Assembly: GCA_015490795.1 (NCBI GenBank)
Contig: WFXD01000013.1
Span: 1-35,055, forward strand
Reading direction: 5' to 3'
Origin: Gammaproteobacteria bacterium
GTDB taxonomy: Bacteria > Pseudomonadota > Gammaproteobacteria > Chromatiales > Chromatiaceae
DNA: 35,055 bases
The notes under the pieces are model-generated. The model ran no database searches and was not told the origin of the DNA. It saw nothing but the letters and a program-made list of their open reading frames with translations. The stretch's first letter is position 1, and every line of letters starts with the position of its first letter. Both the position numbers and the translations under genes were made by a program. Below are positions 1 to 8,053 of the stretch, piece after piece.

Positions 1-17
1 CGTGCGCTGATATAAAA

Positions 18-1274
18 ATGTCCAACAACCGCATAAAACCCAGCCAGCTTTGTGTCGGTCTCTATATCCAGCTGGATCTGTCATGGATGCAGCACTCCTT
101 CATATCGAGCAGTTTTAAAATCAAAAACAAAAAACAGCTGGCGGAGCTGAAAAAACTGAATCTCTCCAGCATCCAGTATGACCCTGCCCGAAGTGATGTG
201 GAACCGCTGCCCCTGGCCGAACAGGTTGAAGAGATTGCTGACCCTGAGGCCGAGGCGCAGGCTGAACGGGAGGCGGCTCAAGAGCGGGACAAACAGGAGC
301 GCATCGAGAAGATGAAGGAGCGCACCGTCACGCTCAACCGCTGCGAAAAGGCCTACGCAGAAACGGCGGCCTCACTGCGGGAGGTGATGCGCAATATCAT
401 GTCGCAACCCAAGGCTGCCGTTGCGGAGGCGGAGGAGATTGTGTCGGGAATGGTGGAGTCTCTGATGGAGAATCAGGAGGCCACCATGCATCTGGTCAAC
501 ATGAAAGGCAAGAGTGAGAGCACCTATTACCACGCCATCAATGTCACCATTCTGGCGTTGATGCTAGGCAGACAGCTGGGGCTGGATGAGCAGCAGATGC
601 AGGATCTGGGAACAGGCGCGATGTTTCATGACCTTGGATACAGTGAGATCCCGGACAAGGTTCTGTTGAAGCAGGGGCCGTTAAATCAGGCGGAGCTGAA
701 TCTGATTCGCATGCACCCTGTATATGGCGTCCGTCAGGCAGACCAGATTGGCACCATCCCGCCGGAAGCGGTGAAGATCATTGAGCAGCACCACGAGATG
801 AGTGATGGCAGCGGCTATCCAAAAGGGCTGGTGGAGAGCCAGATCTCAGAGCTTGCCCAGATCGTTGCGCTGGTTAATGCCTATGACAACCTGTGCAACC
901 AGAAAGATCCAAGCAAATCCTGCTCGCCTTATGAAGCGATCTCCATCCTGTTTGCCAAAGAGCGGCACAAGTTCAACAAAGAGAAGATCACGCTGTTTAT
1001 TACCAGCATGGGGGTCTATCCCCCTGGCACGGTGGTCAAGCTATCGGATGAGAGCATCGCTGTTGTGATGTCCATCAATCCCAATGCGCTGCTGGCGCCA
1101 AAGGTGATGCTCTATGATGCGGATATCCCAAGCGCTGAAGCGCGCATGCTGGATCTTGATGCCGCCGGGCTAAAGATTGTTGACAGCATCCGCGTGAGCA
1201 ACCTGCCAGAGGAGATACGCAACTATTTCAATCTGGGAGATGCGGTTAATGTGTTTATTGATTCCGAGCGATAA
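18..1274 (+). CDS. HD-GYP domain protein with N-terminal DUF3391 (probable c-di-GMP phosphodiesterase)
   Basis: Residues 1-60 resemble the DUF3391 region that often precedes HD-GYP domains. A charged Glu/Ala/Arg-rich, probably coiled-coil linker follows (about 65-110), then an HD-GYP domain (about 145-345). The metal-binding HD pair is H204-D205 in MFHDLGY. HHE lies at 258-260 and the signature GSGYPKG at 264-270, so the catalytic residues look intact. HD-GYP enzymes hydrolyse c-di-GMP to pGpG or GMP in the cytoplasm. No signal peptide or membrane segment is visible. The ATG at 18 gives the expected DUF3391 start, but the frame stays open to the window edge and no good ribosome site is seen, so an upstream start is possible. 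The gene converges on the START-domain gene with a gap of 9 bp. Activity is inferred from motifs only. Confidence 0.9.
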   Translation: MSNNRIKPSQLCVGLYIQLDLSWMQHSFISSSFKIKNKKQLAELKKLNLSSIQYDPARSDVEPLPLAEQVEEIADPEAEAQAEREAAQERDKQERIEKMKERTVTLNRCEKAYAETAASLREVMRNIMSQPKAAVAEAEEIVSGMVESLMENQEATMHLVNMKGKSESTYYHAINVTILALMLGRQLGLDEQQMQDLGTGAMFHDLGYSEIPDKVLLKQGPLNQAELNLIRMHPVYGVRQADQIGTIPPEAVKIIEQHHEMSDGSGYPKGLVESQISELAQIVALVNAYDNLCNQKDPSKSCSPYEAISILFAKERHKFNKEKITLFITSMGVYPPGTVVKLSDESIAVVMSINPNALLAPKVMLYDADIPSAEARMLDLDAAGLKIVDSIRVSNLPEEIRNYFNLGDAVNVFIDSER

Positions 1275-1283
1275 TCAAAGCCG

Positions 1284-1964
1284 CTATTGCCCAGAAGAGA
1301 GCACCTGCTCACGCAGCCCCTCAAGCACTTTATAGGGCCATGCCCTTTGAACGATATTGGTGATCCAGTTGGGAATCCAGCCCTTCGGATCGGCCTGAAA
1401 CAGCAGTTCAACCTCTGTCTCTCCTGATGGCAGCCGGGTCAGCTTGAAGCGGCTCTCGTGCAGCGTGCCCCGTACAATATTCTCCTGCTCCGGCATGAGT
1501 GGGCTGGACTCGGATCGCATGCTGTAGAGCAGGATATTTTTATCGTTGCCGGGGACGGCATGCACCCGGAAGACAAAATCGCGATGGGAGGCCGGCCAGG
1601 GGGCATCGAACAGATTGTACTCCAGCCGCTGCGTATCGGAGATGGCCTGCAGCTGCCGTGACTCCTGTAGATAGGGTATCCACTTTGGGTGCTCGCTGTT
1701 GTTGTCCAGCACCCTTAATATGGCCTCCGGGCTGGCATCAATAGTGACAATGCCCTTTGCCATGATGATCGCGGCCCCCGGAACCTCCCGGGTGTAGATT
1801 TTAATCCCCTCGCTATCCTTCACCTCCACCCAGTCCGCCGCGCTGTGGCCTGGCAGCAGCGCCAACAGCAGCCCAAGCACCAGGCTGCCCAGCGAGCTCT
1901 TCAGGGCGCGATCAGCGCCACACTTCGGGTAAAATTCTGCCAGGGTCGGCAATCTTCTATACAA
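1284..1964 (-). CDS. Exported START-domain (lipid-binding fold) protein
   Basis: This is a 226-residue protein with a hydrophobic segment at about 26-42 ending in a HSAADW cleavage-like site, so it is probably exported. The rest reads as a bacterial START domain, with landmarks such as GIKIYTREVPG near the start, a DAPWPASHRDFVFR block in the middle and PKGWIPNWITNIVQRAWPY at the C-terminus. START folds bind hydrophobic ligands such as lipids; the ligand here is unknown. The start is uncertain. The codon used is TTG (1962-1964), and no in-frame ATG lies before the hydrophobic segment. It diverges from the ABC ATPase gene across 44 bp, so the two may share a control region. Confidence 0.8.
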   Translation of the reverse strand: MYRRLPTLAEFYPKCGADRALKSSLGSLVLGLLLALLPGHSAADWVEVKDSEGIKIYTREVPGAAIIMAKGIVTIDASPEAILRVLDNNSEHPKWIPYLQESRQLQAISDTQRLEYNLFDAPWPASHRDFVFRVHAVPGNDKNILLYSMRSESSPLMPEQENIVRGTLHESRFKLTRLPSGETEVELLFQADPKGWIPNWITNIVQRAWPYKVLEGLREQVLSSGQ

Positions 1965-2008
1965 TGAGCTGCTCTGTCCAAAGCCAGGAACCCAAATAGA
2001 GTGACACT

Positions 2009-2887
2009 GTGTCCCCTTTTCTGCAAGTAGACAATCTGACTCGACACTATCAGGGCGTAAAAGCTGTGGACGGGATCAGTTTTGCCATTGAGCGTGGCCG
2101 CTGTTTTGGGCTGCTGGGGCCAAACGGGGCGGGCAAGACCACCACGGTTGAGATGCTGGAGGGGATCAACGAACCCACCAGCGGCACCATTCTCTACCAG
2201 GGCCGGCCACTGGGGCGCCGCTTCAGGGATGAGGCCGGCATCATGTTTCAGACCACGGCGCTGCAGGACTACATCACAGTGCATGAGACACTGAAGATGT
2301 TCCAGCAGATGTACCCGCGCACCATTCCACTGCCCGATCTGATCGAGAGCTGCTCACTGGGGGAGTTTCTGGATCGGGATACCCGCAAGCTCTCGGGTGG
2401 CCAGCGCCAACGGCTGCTGCTGGCCATTGCGCTGGTCAATGACCCGGAGGTGATCTTTCTGGATGAGCCAACCACCGGGCTTGACCCCCAGGCCAGGCGC
2501 AACTTCTGGGAGCTGGTACAGCGCATCAAACAGCAGGGCAAGAGCATTGTGCTCACCACCCACTACATGGAGGAGGCCTACCGGCTCTGTGACGATATCA
2601 TCATCATGGATCATGGCCAGATCATTGCCCAGGGCACGCCGGATGCACTGCTGGCCAAGCATTTTGCAGAGGTGGTGCTGCAACTGCCGGCAGCCGATTT
2701 CCCGGCGAGCTGCCCGGAGCTGGAGATGCAGGTGAGCGGTGATCTGGTCGAGATCCTGTCGAGTGACCTCAACCACACGATTCGTCGGCTGATTGAGCTG
2801 AAGGTCTCACTGGCCGGGCTGCGTATCCGGCAGCACACCCTGGAGGATCTCTTTCTGGCGCTGACCGGCCGGGAGCTGCGAACATGA
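2009..2887 (+). CDS. ABC transporter ATP-binding protein (ABC-2 exporter type)
   Basis: This is a complete 292-residue nucleotide-binding subunit. It has Walker A GPNGAGKT (37-44), the Q-loop at Q81, signature LSGGQ (128-132), Walker B VIFLDE (148-153) with the D-loop after it, and the switch histidine in TTHYMEEA (H185). The C-terminal 80 residues form the extension typical of DrrA/CcmA-like exporter ATPases. The start is GTG at 2009, which gives the usual N-terminal beta strand. It overlaps the permease gene by 4 bp (ATGA), so the two are translationally coupled and form one transporter at the inner membrane. The substrate cannot be read from the sequence; drugs, lipids and polysaccharides are all possible for this class. 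Confidence 0.93.
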   Translation: MSPFLQVDNLTRHYQGVKAVDGISFAIERGRCFGLLGPNGAGKTTTVEMLEGINEPTSGTILYQGRPLGRRFRDEAGIMFQTTALQDYITVHETLKMFQQMYPRTIPLPDLIESCSLGEFLDRDTRKLSGGQRQRLLLAIALVNDPEVIFLDEPTTGLDPQARRNFWELVQRIKQQGKSIVLTTHYMEEAYRLCDDIIIMDHGQIIAQGTPDALLAKHFAEVVLQLPAADFPASCPELEMQVSGDLVEILSSDLNHTIRRLIELKVSLAGLRIRQHTLEDLFLALTGRELRT

Positions 2888-3882
2888 GTTTCAGACGTTT
2901 TCTTGCCATTATGCAGGCCAGGAACAAGGAGTTCTGGCGTGACCGTGCAGCGCTGGCCTGGAATTTTATCTTCCCCATCATGGTGATTGGCGGCTTTGCA
3001 GTGGCCTTCTCGGGCGACGGGCCGGATCTCTACAAAGTGGGCATCACGGATGCGGAAGAGCACCAGAAGCTGCACTTTGAGACGATCCGCTACATCCAGT
3101 TCATACCCGTTAGCGACCTCTCTGATGCCATTGTAAAGGTAGAGCGCCACCAGCTGGACATGCTGATTTCACCATCCACCCGGCAGTTCTGGATCAATAA
3201 GAGTTCACCGGCAGGCTACCTGCTGGAGCGGCTGCTCAACGGCAGTGACGAGGGGTTCAGGCGCGAGGCGGTAGAGGGCGAGGGGATACGCTATGTGGAT
3301 TGGCTGATCTCCGGCATTCTGGCGATGAACCTGATGTTCAGCGCCCTGTTTGGAGTCGGCTTCGTGATTGTGCGATACCGTAAAAACGGCATGCTCAAAC
3401 GGATCAAGGCGACGCCAGTCACCGCATTCGAATTTATTACAGCGCAGGTGGCCTCCCGGCTCTGGCTGCTGCTGTCGGTCAGCGCGCTGGTCTTCCTCTG
3501 CACCGATCTGGTGCTCGATTTCCGCATGTACGGCAGCTACCTTGACCTGCTCATTGTCTTCGCCCTGGGGGCCATCTGCCTGATCAGCCTGGGCCTGTTG
3601 ATTGCCGCCCGGCTGGCCAGCGAGGAGCTGGCCGGTGGTCTGCTCAACGCCATCAGCTGGCCGATGATGTTCCTCTCCGGTGTCTGGTTTTCACTGGAGG
3701 GGGTCAACCCCTGGCTGGTAAAACTGGCGCAGATTTTACCCCTGACACATGTGATTGACGGGGCACGCGCCATCATGATCGATGGCGCCGGTCTCATGGA
3801 GATCATGCCAAACCTGATGGCGCTGGTGGCGATGACAGCGGTTTTTCTGATCATCGCGGCCCGCACCTTTCGCTGGGAGTAA
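2884..3882 (+). CDS. ABC-2 type transporter permease
   Basis: This 332-residue inner-membrane protein has the ABC-2 topology. There is one membrane segment near residues 28-42, a large periplasmic stretch (about 45-135), then five hydrophobic segments from about 140 to 330. It ends in RTFRWE, a common ending for this family. The start ATG overlaps the stop of the ATPase gene. It is the membrane half of the exporter whose ATPase is encoded just upstream; the substrate is unknown. The next gene, msrA, begins 59 bp later behind its own ribosome site and need not belong to the same functional unit. Confidence 0.9.
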   Translation: MSFRRFLAIMQARNKEFWRDRAALAWNFIFPIMVIGGFAVAFSGDGPDLYKVGITDAEEHQKLHFETIRYIQFIPVSDLSDAIVKVERHQLDMLISPSTRQFWINKSSPAGYLLERLLNGSDEGFRREAVEGEGIRYVDWLISGILAMNLMFSALFGVGFVIVRYRKNGMLKRIKATPVTAFEFITAQVASRLWLLLSVSALVFLCTDLVLDFRMYGSYLDLLIVFALGAICLISLGLLIAARLASEELAGGLLNAISWPMMFLSGVWFSLEGVNPWLVKLAQILPLTHVIDGARAIMIDGAGLMEIMPNLMALVAMTAVFLIIAARTFRWE

Positions 3883-3941
3883 ACTTTTTGCAACAAAATC
3901 TGCCGGGTTGAGGTCATAACATCTTCTGGAGGGCGGTCAAT

Positions 3942-4535
3942 ATGGAACCATTTATACGCTATCTGCTGGGGGCACTCACTTTGATTTCCATGACAGGACA
4001 TGCGGCACCGCAACCCACCACCACAGCCACCTTTGCCGGGGGGTGCTTCTGGTGCATGGAGAGCGACTTTGAAAAGGTAGCGGGGGTAACGGATGTGCTC
4101 TCAGGATACACCGGTGGCCACCTGCAAAACCCAACCTATCAGCAGGTCTCTGCCGGGGAGAGCGGCCATACCGAGGCGATTCAGATCACCTTTGACCCCT
4201 CCGTAATAGACTATGTCGGCCTGCTGGAGCTATTCTGGCGCAGCATCGACCCGACCCGGTCTGACCAGCAGTTTTGCGATGTAGGCAGCCAGTACCGCCC
4301 TGGCATCTTCTATCATGACGAGCAGCAGCGGGCCTGGGCGGAGGCGTCAAAGCAGATGCTGGAGCAGACCAAGCCCTTTGAGGAGCCGATAGTGGTCGAG
4401 ATCACAGCAGCGAGCACCTTCTATCCAGCAGAGGATTACCATCAGGGCTACCATAGGAAAAACCCGATCCGCTACCAATACTACCGCTACCGCTGTGGGC
4501 GCGATGAGCGCCTTAAAGCGCTTTGGGGGAGCTGA
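3942..4535 (+). CDS. msrA: Peptide-methionine (S)-S-oxide reductase MsrA, exported
   Basis: MsrA reduces the S epimer of methionine sulfoxide in oxidised proteins. The catalytic motif GCFWC is at residues 34-38 (nucleophile C35). The family blocks YTGGHLQNPTYQQV, GHTEAI and DQQFCDVGSQYRPGIF follow, and a possible resolving Cys lies near the C-terminus (RYRCGRDERLKALWG). Residues 1-22 form a hydrophobic leader ending in GHAAP, so the enzyme is probably periplasmic; most MsrA proteins are cytoplasmic. The ribosome site GGAGGG is well placed. The stop overlaps the msrB start by one base (TGATG). Length (197 residues) fits an MsrA domain plus leader. The electron donor is not encoded nearby. Confidence 0.95.
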   Translation: MEPFIRYLLGALTLISMTGHAAPQPTTTATFAGGCFWCMESDFEKVAGVTDVLSGYTGGHLQNPTYQQVSAGESGHTEAIQITFDPSVIDYVGLLELFWRSIDPTRSDQQFCDVGSQYRPGIFYHDEQQRAWAEASKQMLEQTKPFEEPIVVEITAASTFYPAEDYHQGYHRKNPIRYQYYRYRCGRDERLKALWGS

Positions 4536-5086
4536 TGGAGAGGGCATTGAACCGTCGCCATTTTCTCTCCCTGCTGGGGGTGGGCAGCTTGGCGCTGACA
4601 GCATCACCGCTCTTTGCCGGCAATCGAGGGAGAAAAACCATGATCACAAAGATAACCAGAACCAGAGCGGAGTGGGCAGCCATTCTGACCCCTGAACAGT
4701 TTGACATTCTGCGTGATGAGGGGACAGAGCCGCCGCGCAGCAGCCCTCTGGACAGCGAGTACCGGAAGGGTATCTACCACTGTGCAGGCTGTGATCTGGA
4801 GCTGTTCCGTTCCGATATGAAATTTGACAGCGGCACCGGCTGGCCCAGCTTTTTCACCACTATTGAGGGGCATCTGGAGACCAGGCGCGACTTCAAGATG
4901 GTCTGGCCCCGAACCGAGTACCACTGCGCCCGCTGTGGCGGCCATCAGGGGCATGTTTTTGATGACGGGCCGGAACCCACGGGAGAGCGCTGGTGCAATA
5001 ATGGTCTGGCGCTGCGGTTTGAACTTCAGGAAGAGGAAAACAGCTATACTGTCACCCCCACATCAAGAGAGAGCGGCAGCACGTGA
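4535..5086 (+). CDS. msrB: Peptide-methionine (R)-S-oxide reductase MsrB with twin-arginine leader
   Basis: MsrB reduces the R epimer of methionine sulfoxide and so complements MsrA. From the ATG at 4535 the protein has 183 residues. Zinc-binding cysteines are C83/C86 (CAGC) and C131/C134 (CARC), and the catalytic Cys is C154 in ERWCNNG. Residues 1-30 read NRRHFLSLLGVGSLALTA with an AGN end, a twin-arginine (Tat)-like leader, which implies export in folded form. I chose ATG 4535 because it overlaps the msrA stop (TGATG) and has GGGGGAG just upstream. An upstream TTG at 4523 in the same frame would add only four residues. The stop overlaps the next gene's GTG. Partner of periplasmic MsrA. Confidence 0.94.
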   Translation: MERALNRRHFLSLLGVGSLALTASPLFAGNRGRKTMITKITRTRAEWAAILTPEQFDILRDEGTEPPRSSPLDSEYRKGIYHCAGCDLELFRSDMKFDSGTGWPSFFTTIEGHLETRRDFKMVWPRTEYHCARCGGHQGHVFDDGPEPTGERWCNNGLALRFELQEEENSYTVTPTSRESGST

Positions 5087-5406
5087 ATCAAGCACACGAC
5101 ACCTCACAGCAGGAGGCCATCTGGGCGGCACTGAAGACGGTGATGGACCCTGAGGTCGGGATCGACATCGTTGAGATGGGCATGGTCTATACCGTAACCG
5201 TTACCGACAACCGGGCAGTGATCGAGATCACCATGACCTCACCCAGCTGCCCGCTGCATGTCAGCATTACCAATGAAGCCCGCCAGGCCGTTACGCGTGC
5301 GCTGCCTTCACTGGCAGAGGTTGATGTGCAGGTGGTCTGGGAACCTGCCTGGACGCCGGAGCGGATGTCGGATACTGCCAGGAAAATGCTGGGGGGCATG
5401 GGCTGA
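5083..5406 (+). CDS. MIP18/DUF59-family protein (SufT/PaaD-like, Fe-S assembly related)
   Basis: This 107-residue single-domain protein belongs to the MIP18/DUF59 family. It shows the early block MDPEVGIDIVEMGMVY and the conserved Cys in TSPSCPL (C56), followed by a helix-rich end. Relatives (SufT, PaaD, CIAO2/MIP18) act in maturation of iron-sulfur proteins in the cytoplasm. This assignment is by family; its client here is unknown. The GTG start at 5083 overlaps the msrB stop by 4 bp, so it is co-translated with the msr genes, and the NnrS-like gene follows after 53 bp. The combination of oxidised-protein repair with Fe-S assembly suggests a stress-repair unit, which is inference. Confidence 0.85.
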   Translation: MNQAHDTSQQEAIWAALKTVMDPEVGIDIVEMGMVYTVTVTDNRAVIEITMTSPSCPLHVSITNEARQAVTRALPSLAEVDVQVVWEPAWTPERMSDTARKMLGGMG

Positions 5407-5459
5407 GAACCCTCAAGTTTCTGTCTGCCCCCTCTCTCTGATAACACAATGGTAACACT

Positions 5460-6566
5460 ATGAACCTGAAGCCGAACCATCGCCTGCCGCTGATGGCGAT
5501 GGGCATGTTCTCACTGTTGATGGCGCTGTTTGGCGGTGTCCAGCGCCTGGGTTGGGAGCTACCGACACTGACTGTGGCACTGCCAGCCAACCACGGCTCA
5601 CTGATGGTGGGCGCCTTTCTGGGAACGGTCATCGGGCTGGAGCGGGCGGTTGCACTGGGCCGGCTGTGGGGGTTTTTCGGGCCACTATCCACCGGCCTGG
5701 GCGGCCTGCTGCTGATCGCCGGGGTGGCTCCGCCGTTGGCGCAGCTGTTGATCGTTACCGGCAGCCTCATGCTCTGTGCGCTGTTTGTCGCCTTTCTGCG
5801 GCGTCAGTTCGCCTGGTTTACTGTGATTATGCTGGTGGGTGCGCTCTCCTGGCTGGTTGGTAATCTGCTCTGGTTGCTGGGCAACAGTATCTTTGTGGTG
5901 GTCTGGTGGTGGATGGGGTTTCTGCTGCTGACGATTGCAGGCGAGCGGATGGAGCTGGGGCGGATGCTCTTCATCTCAAAACAGCGGCAGAGGCAGATGA
6001 GCGCGGCGGTGATCCTCTCCATGCTGGGGATTGCGGTTACCCTGCTGGACCTGGATGCCGGGGTGCGCCTGCTGGGCGTGGGCATGGTGGCTATTGCCCT
6101 CTGGCTGGGGCTTAATGATGTGGCGCGGCGCACGGTTCGGCAGCAAGGGCTGACCCGCTTTATCGCCGTCAACCTGCTGGCAGGTTATGTTTGGCTGGCC
6201 TGCTGCGGTCTGCTGTTGCTGCTGTTTGGGGCCGACTTTAGTGGTCTGCGCTACGATGCCGTGCTGCACAGCTTCTTTTTGGGCTTTATCTTCTCAATGA
6301 TCTTTGGCCATGCCCCGGTGATCTTTCCCGCAGTGCTGGGGCGGGGGATGATCTACCGACCCGCCTTCTATATCCATGTGGTGCTGCTGCACGTTTTTCT
6401 TACGGTTCGCGTTGTGGGTGATCTGACGGTAGAGCTGCTCTCCCGCAACATCAGCGGGCTGATCAATGCGCTGACGCTGCTGGTTTTTGTGCTCAATACG
6501 GTACTGGCCATTCGCGCCTATCACATCAGAGAGCGGTCGGAGGCAGCGCCGGGCGAAAGCGCTTAG
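5460..6566 (+). CDS. NnrS-like polytopic membrane protein (uncertain)
   Basis: A 368-residue integral membrane protein with about ten to twelve hydrophobic segments. Paired histidines lie in membrane-like context: H in HSFFLGF, FGHAP and YIHVVLLH, all between about residues 270 and 310. This pattern resembles NnrS, a haem- and copper-containing membrane protein linked to nitric oxide tolerance in denitrifiers. The match here is by motif feel and topology, not by a diagnostic signature, so it may be an unrelated uncharacterised family. The start ATG lacks a strong ribosome site. It follows the MIP18-like gene in the same direction and overlaps the convergent HDOD gene by 4 bp. Confidence 0.55.
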   Translation: MNLKPNHRLPLMAMGMFSLLMALFGGVQRLGWELPTLTVALPANHGSLMVGAFLGTVIGLERAVALGRLWGFFGPLSTGLGGLLLIAGVAPPLAQLLIVTGSLMLCALFVAFLRRQFAWFTVIMLVGALSWLVGNLLWLLGNSIFVVVWWWMGFLLLTIAGERMELGRMLFISKQRQRQMSAAVILSMLGIAVTLLDLDAGVRLLGVGMVAIALWLGLNDVARRTVRQQGLTRFIAVNLLAGYVWLACCGLLLLLFGADFSGLRYDAVLHSFFLGFIFSMIFGHAPVIFPAVLGRGMIYRPAFYIHVVLLHVFLTVRVVGDLTVELLSRNISGLINALTLLVFVLNTVLAIRAYHIRERSEAAPGESA

Positions 6567-7411
6567 CCGGTTGCAGGCAGTATCAGCTTCAGAACCTCTG
6601 CGGCCTGCTGTGGAATGCCATCCAGAACAGACTCTACATCCGGTTGGGTCAGCCCGGTGATCTGCCAGGCATAGGGGTCGACCCGCGCCAGGATCTCATC
6701 GATGCTCTCATCCAGGGTTTCGCACTCTGCCAGGATGCTGCTGATGTGGATGAGCGAGGTCTCGATTTTATATTCGGCTGCCCGTTCCGGCTGATGATGG
6801 CAGCGGGTGATGGTTTGAATGCTCTCGGGCAGGTTCCAGGCGCGGGTCAGCTCTGCGCCCACCTCGGTGTGGGTGAAGCCGAGTATCTTCTGCTCTGTGG
6901 CAGAGAGGGTGTCATAGCTGCCGTTGGTGATAAGCAGGATCTCGCGCGCCCTCTCCGGCAGCCGAAGGTAGATGGGGAGACGGCCAATATCGTGCAGCAT
7001 CCCCTGCACAAAGAGCCGCTCACAGTGCAGGATGTTGCACCGCTCCGCCAGTGTGCTGGCGACAATGCCGGTGTAGACCGACATACCCCAAAACTCGCCC
7101 ATATCCATCAGCTCACCCGGAATATCCTTAAAGATACGGCTGGCTGAGGTGGCAAGCACCAGATCGTGCAGATCGGATGTACCCACAATGGTGACCGCCC
7201 GGGAGATGGTCTCAACAGGGACGGGGATGCCGTAAAAGGCGCTGTTTACAATCCTCAGCAGCCGTGCGGAGAGGTCGGTATCCTGCGCGATGATCTTGCC
7301 GATGTCGAGGGCGGAGTGCCTGGGTGAGTTGATCATCTGGCTGATCTGGAGGTAGGCCTGTGGCAGTGCAACCAGATTGTCGAGGTCTTTTACGAGTCTT
7401 TCTGCGGTCAT
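6563..7411 (-). CDS. HDOD domain protein
   Basis: A 282-residue protein made of one HDOD domain from about residue 10 to 210. The opening LVALPQAYLQISQMINSP and the block DTDLSARLLRIVNSAFYGIPVPVETISRAV are typical of the family. A further HD-like pair (GMLHDIGRLPIY) lies near residue 140. HDOD proteins act in bacterial signalling and are usually non-catalytic relatives of HD hydrolases; no specific role can be read here. It is soluble, with no membrane segment. Stop codons of this gene and the NnrS-like gene overlap tail-to-tail. The upstream gene on the same strand is the DUF523 gene, 93 bp away, so co-transcription from argG is possible. Confidence 0.88.
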   Translation of the reverse strand: MTAERLVKDLDNLVALPQAYLQISQMINSPRHSALDIGKIIAQDTDLSARLLRIVNSAFYGIPVPVETISRAVTIVGTSDLHDLVLATSASRIFKDIPGELMDMGEFWGMSVYTGIVASTLAERCNILHCERLFVQGMLHDIGRLPIYLRLPERAREILLITNGSYDTLSATEQKILGFTHTEVGAELTRAWNLPESIQTITRCHHQPERAAEYKIETSLIHISSILAECETLDESIDEILARVDPYAWQITGLTQPDVESVLDGIPQQAAEVLKLILPATG

Positions 7412-7504
7412 CTGTCAACTCTATTGCTGGGGCGTGTTTGGTTTTTTGCGCCGGGGTTAAGTGCGGCTCTCTAACGTGGGGTATCGGCAGCGGGGGCTGA
7501 AACT

Positions 7505-8026
7505 TTAGCTGCCGCACCGTCCAAGCGCGTACTGTTCCACCCTGTTTATAAAGGCATTTCGGCGTTTTGCATCTGCAATGCTGACCTCGTCATCCACTGG
7601 CAGTTGGGGGTAGTGCCGGGTCAACACCCGGGTGAAGAGGCCTGCGCCGCTGCTCTGAACCGCTCCATGCCGGTCAAAAACAGGGGTGTCCCGCAGACCG
7701 CAACTGGGTGAGCGTGATTTAAGAACCACTCCCGAGAGGGTTTTGGCCTGAGCCAGCCAGCTGTCAGAAAAGCGCAACAGCGCCGCGGTGACATCCAGGC
7801 TGGCATCCTCAACCCCCAACGCCAAAGGGTGCCGGGGGTTGCCGGTTAATCTGACGGGAGGGCGGGGGGTGCCCAGACCCGCCTCCACCTCGGGGCAGAC
7901 AGCGACTATCTCGAACTGCCTGGCGAGGTGGGTGCAGATGGTTTCGCTGAACCTGCCCGTACCATCGTAACGGACGGGGTTGCCCAGCAGACAGCTGCTG
8001 ACGGCTATCCGGGGGCGGGAGGCCAT
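7505..8026 (-). CDS. DUF523 / TudS-like protein (thiouracil-desulfurase family)
   Basis: This 173-residue protein has the three family cysteines: C12 in SSCLLG, C44 in VCPEV and C109 in SPSCG. In characterised TudS (2-thiouracil desulfurase) the three equivalent cysteines hold a [4Fe-4S] cluster that removes sulfur from thiolated uracil. Other hallmarks present are RYDG (19-22), a GLGTPR block and KSRSPSCG. The cluster is therefore likely, but whether the substrate is 2-thiouracil is inference. The start ATG at 8026 is 27 bp downstream of the argG stop, so it is probably read from the argG transcript. Cytoplasmic, with no leader. Confidence 0.85.
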   Translation of the reverse strand: MASRPRIAVSSCLLGNPVRYDGTGRFSETICTHLARQFEIVAVCPEVEAGLGTPRPPVRLTGNPRHPLALGVEDASLDVTAALLRFSDSWLAQAKTLSGVVLKSRSPSCGLRDTPVFDRHGAVQSSGAGLFTRVLTRHYPQLPVDDEVSIADAKRRNAFINRVEQYALGRCGS

Positions 8027-8053
8027 GGCGGCCTGACCTGACCCCGATATGTC

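Noticed and set aside
5413-5444. TCAAGTTT followed by TCTGATAA upstream of the NnrS-like gene, like a sigma-28 promoter
   Set aside because: The spacer is 16 bases, not 11, and the GCC of the -10 is missing.
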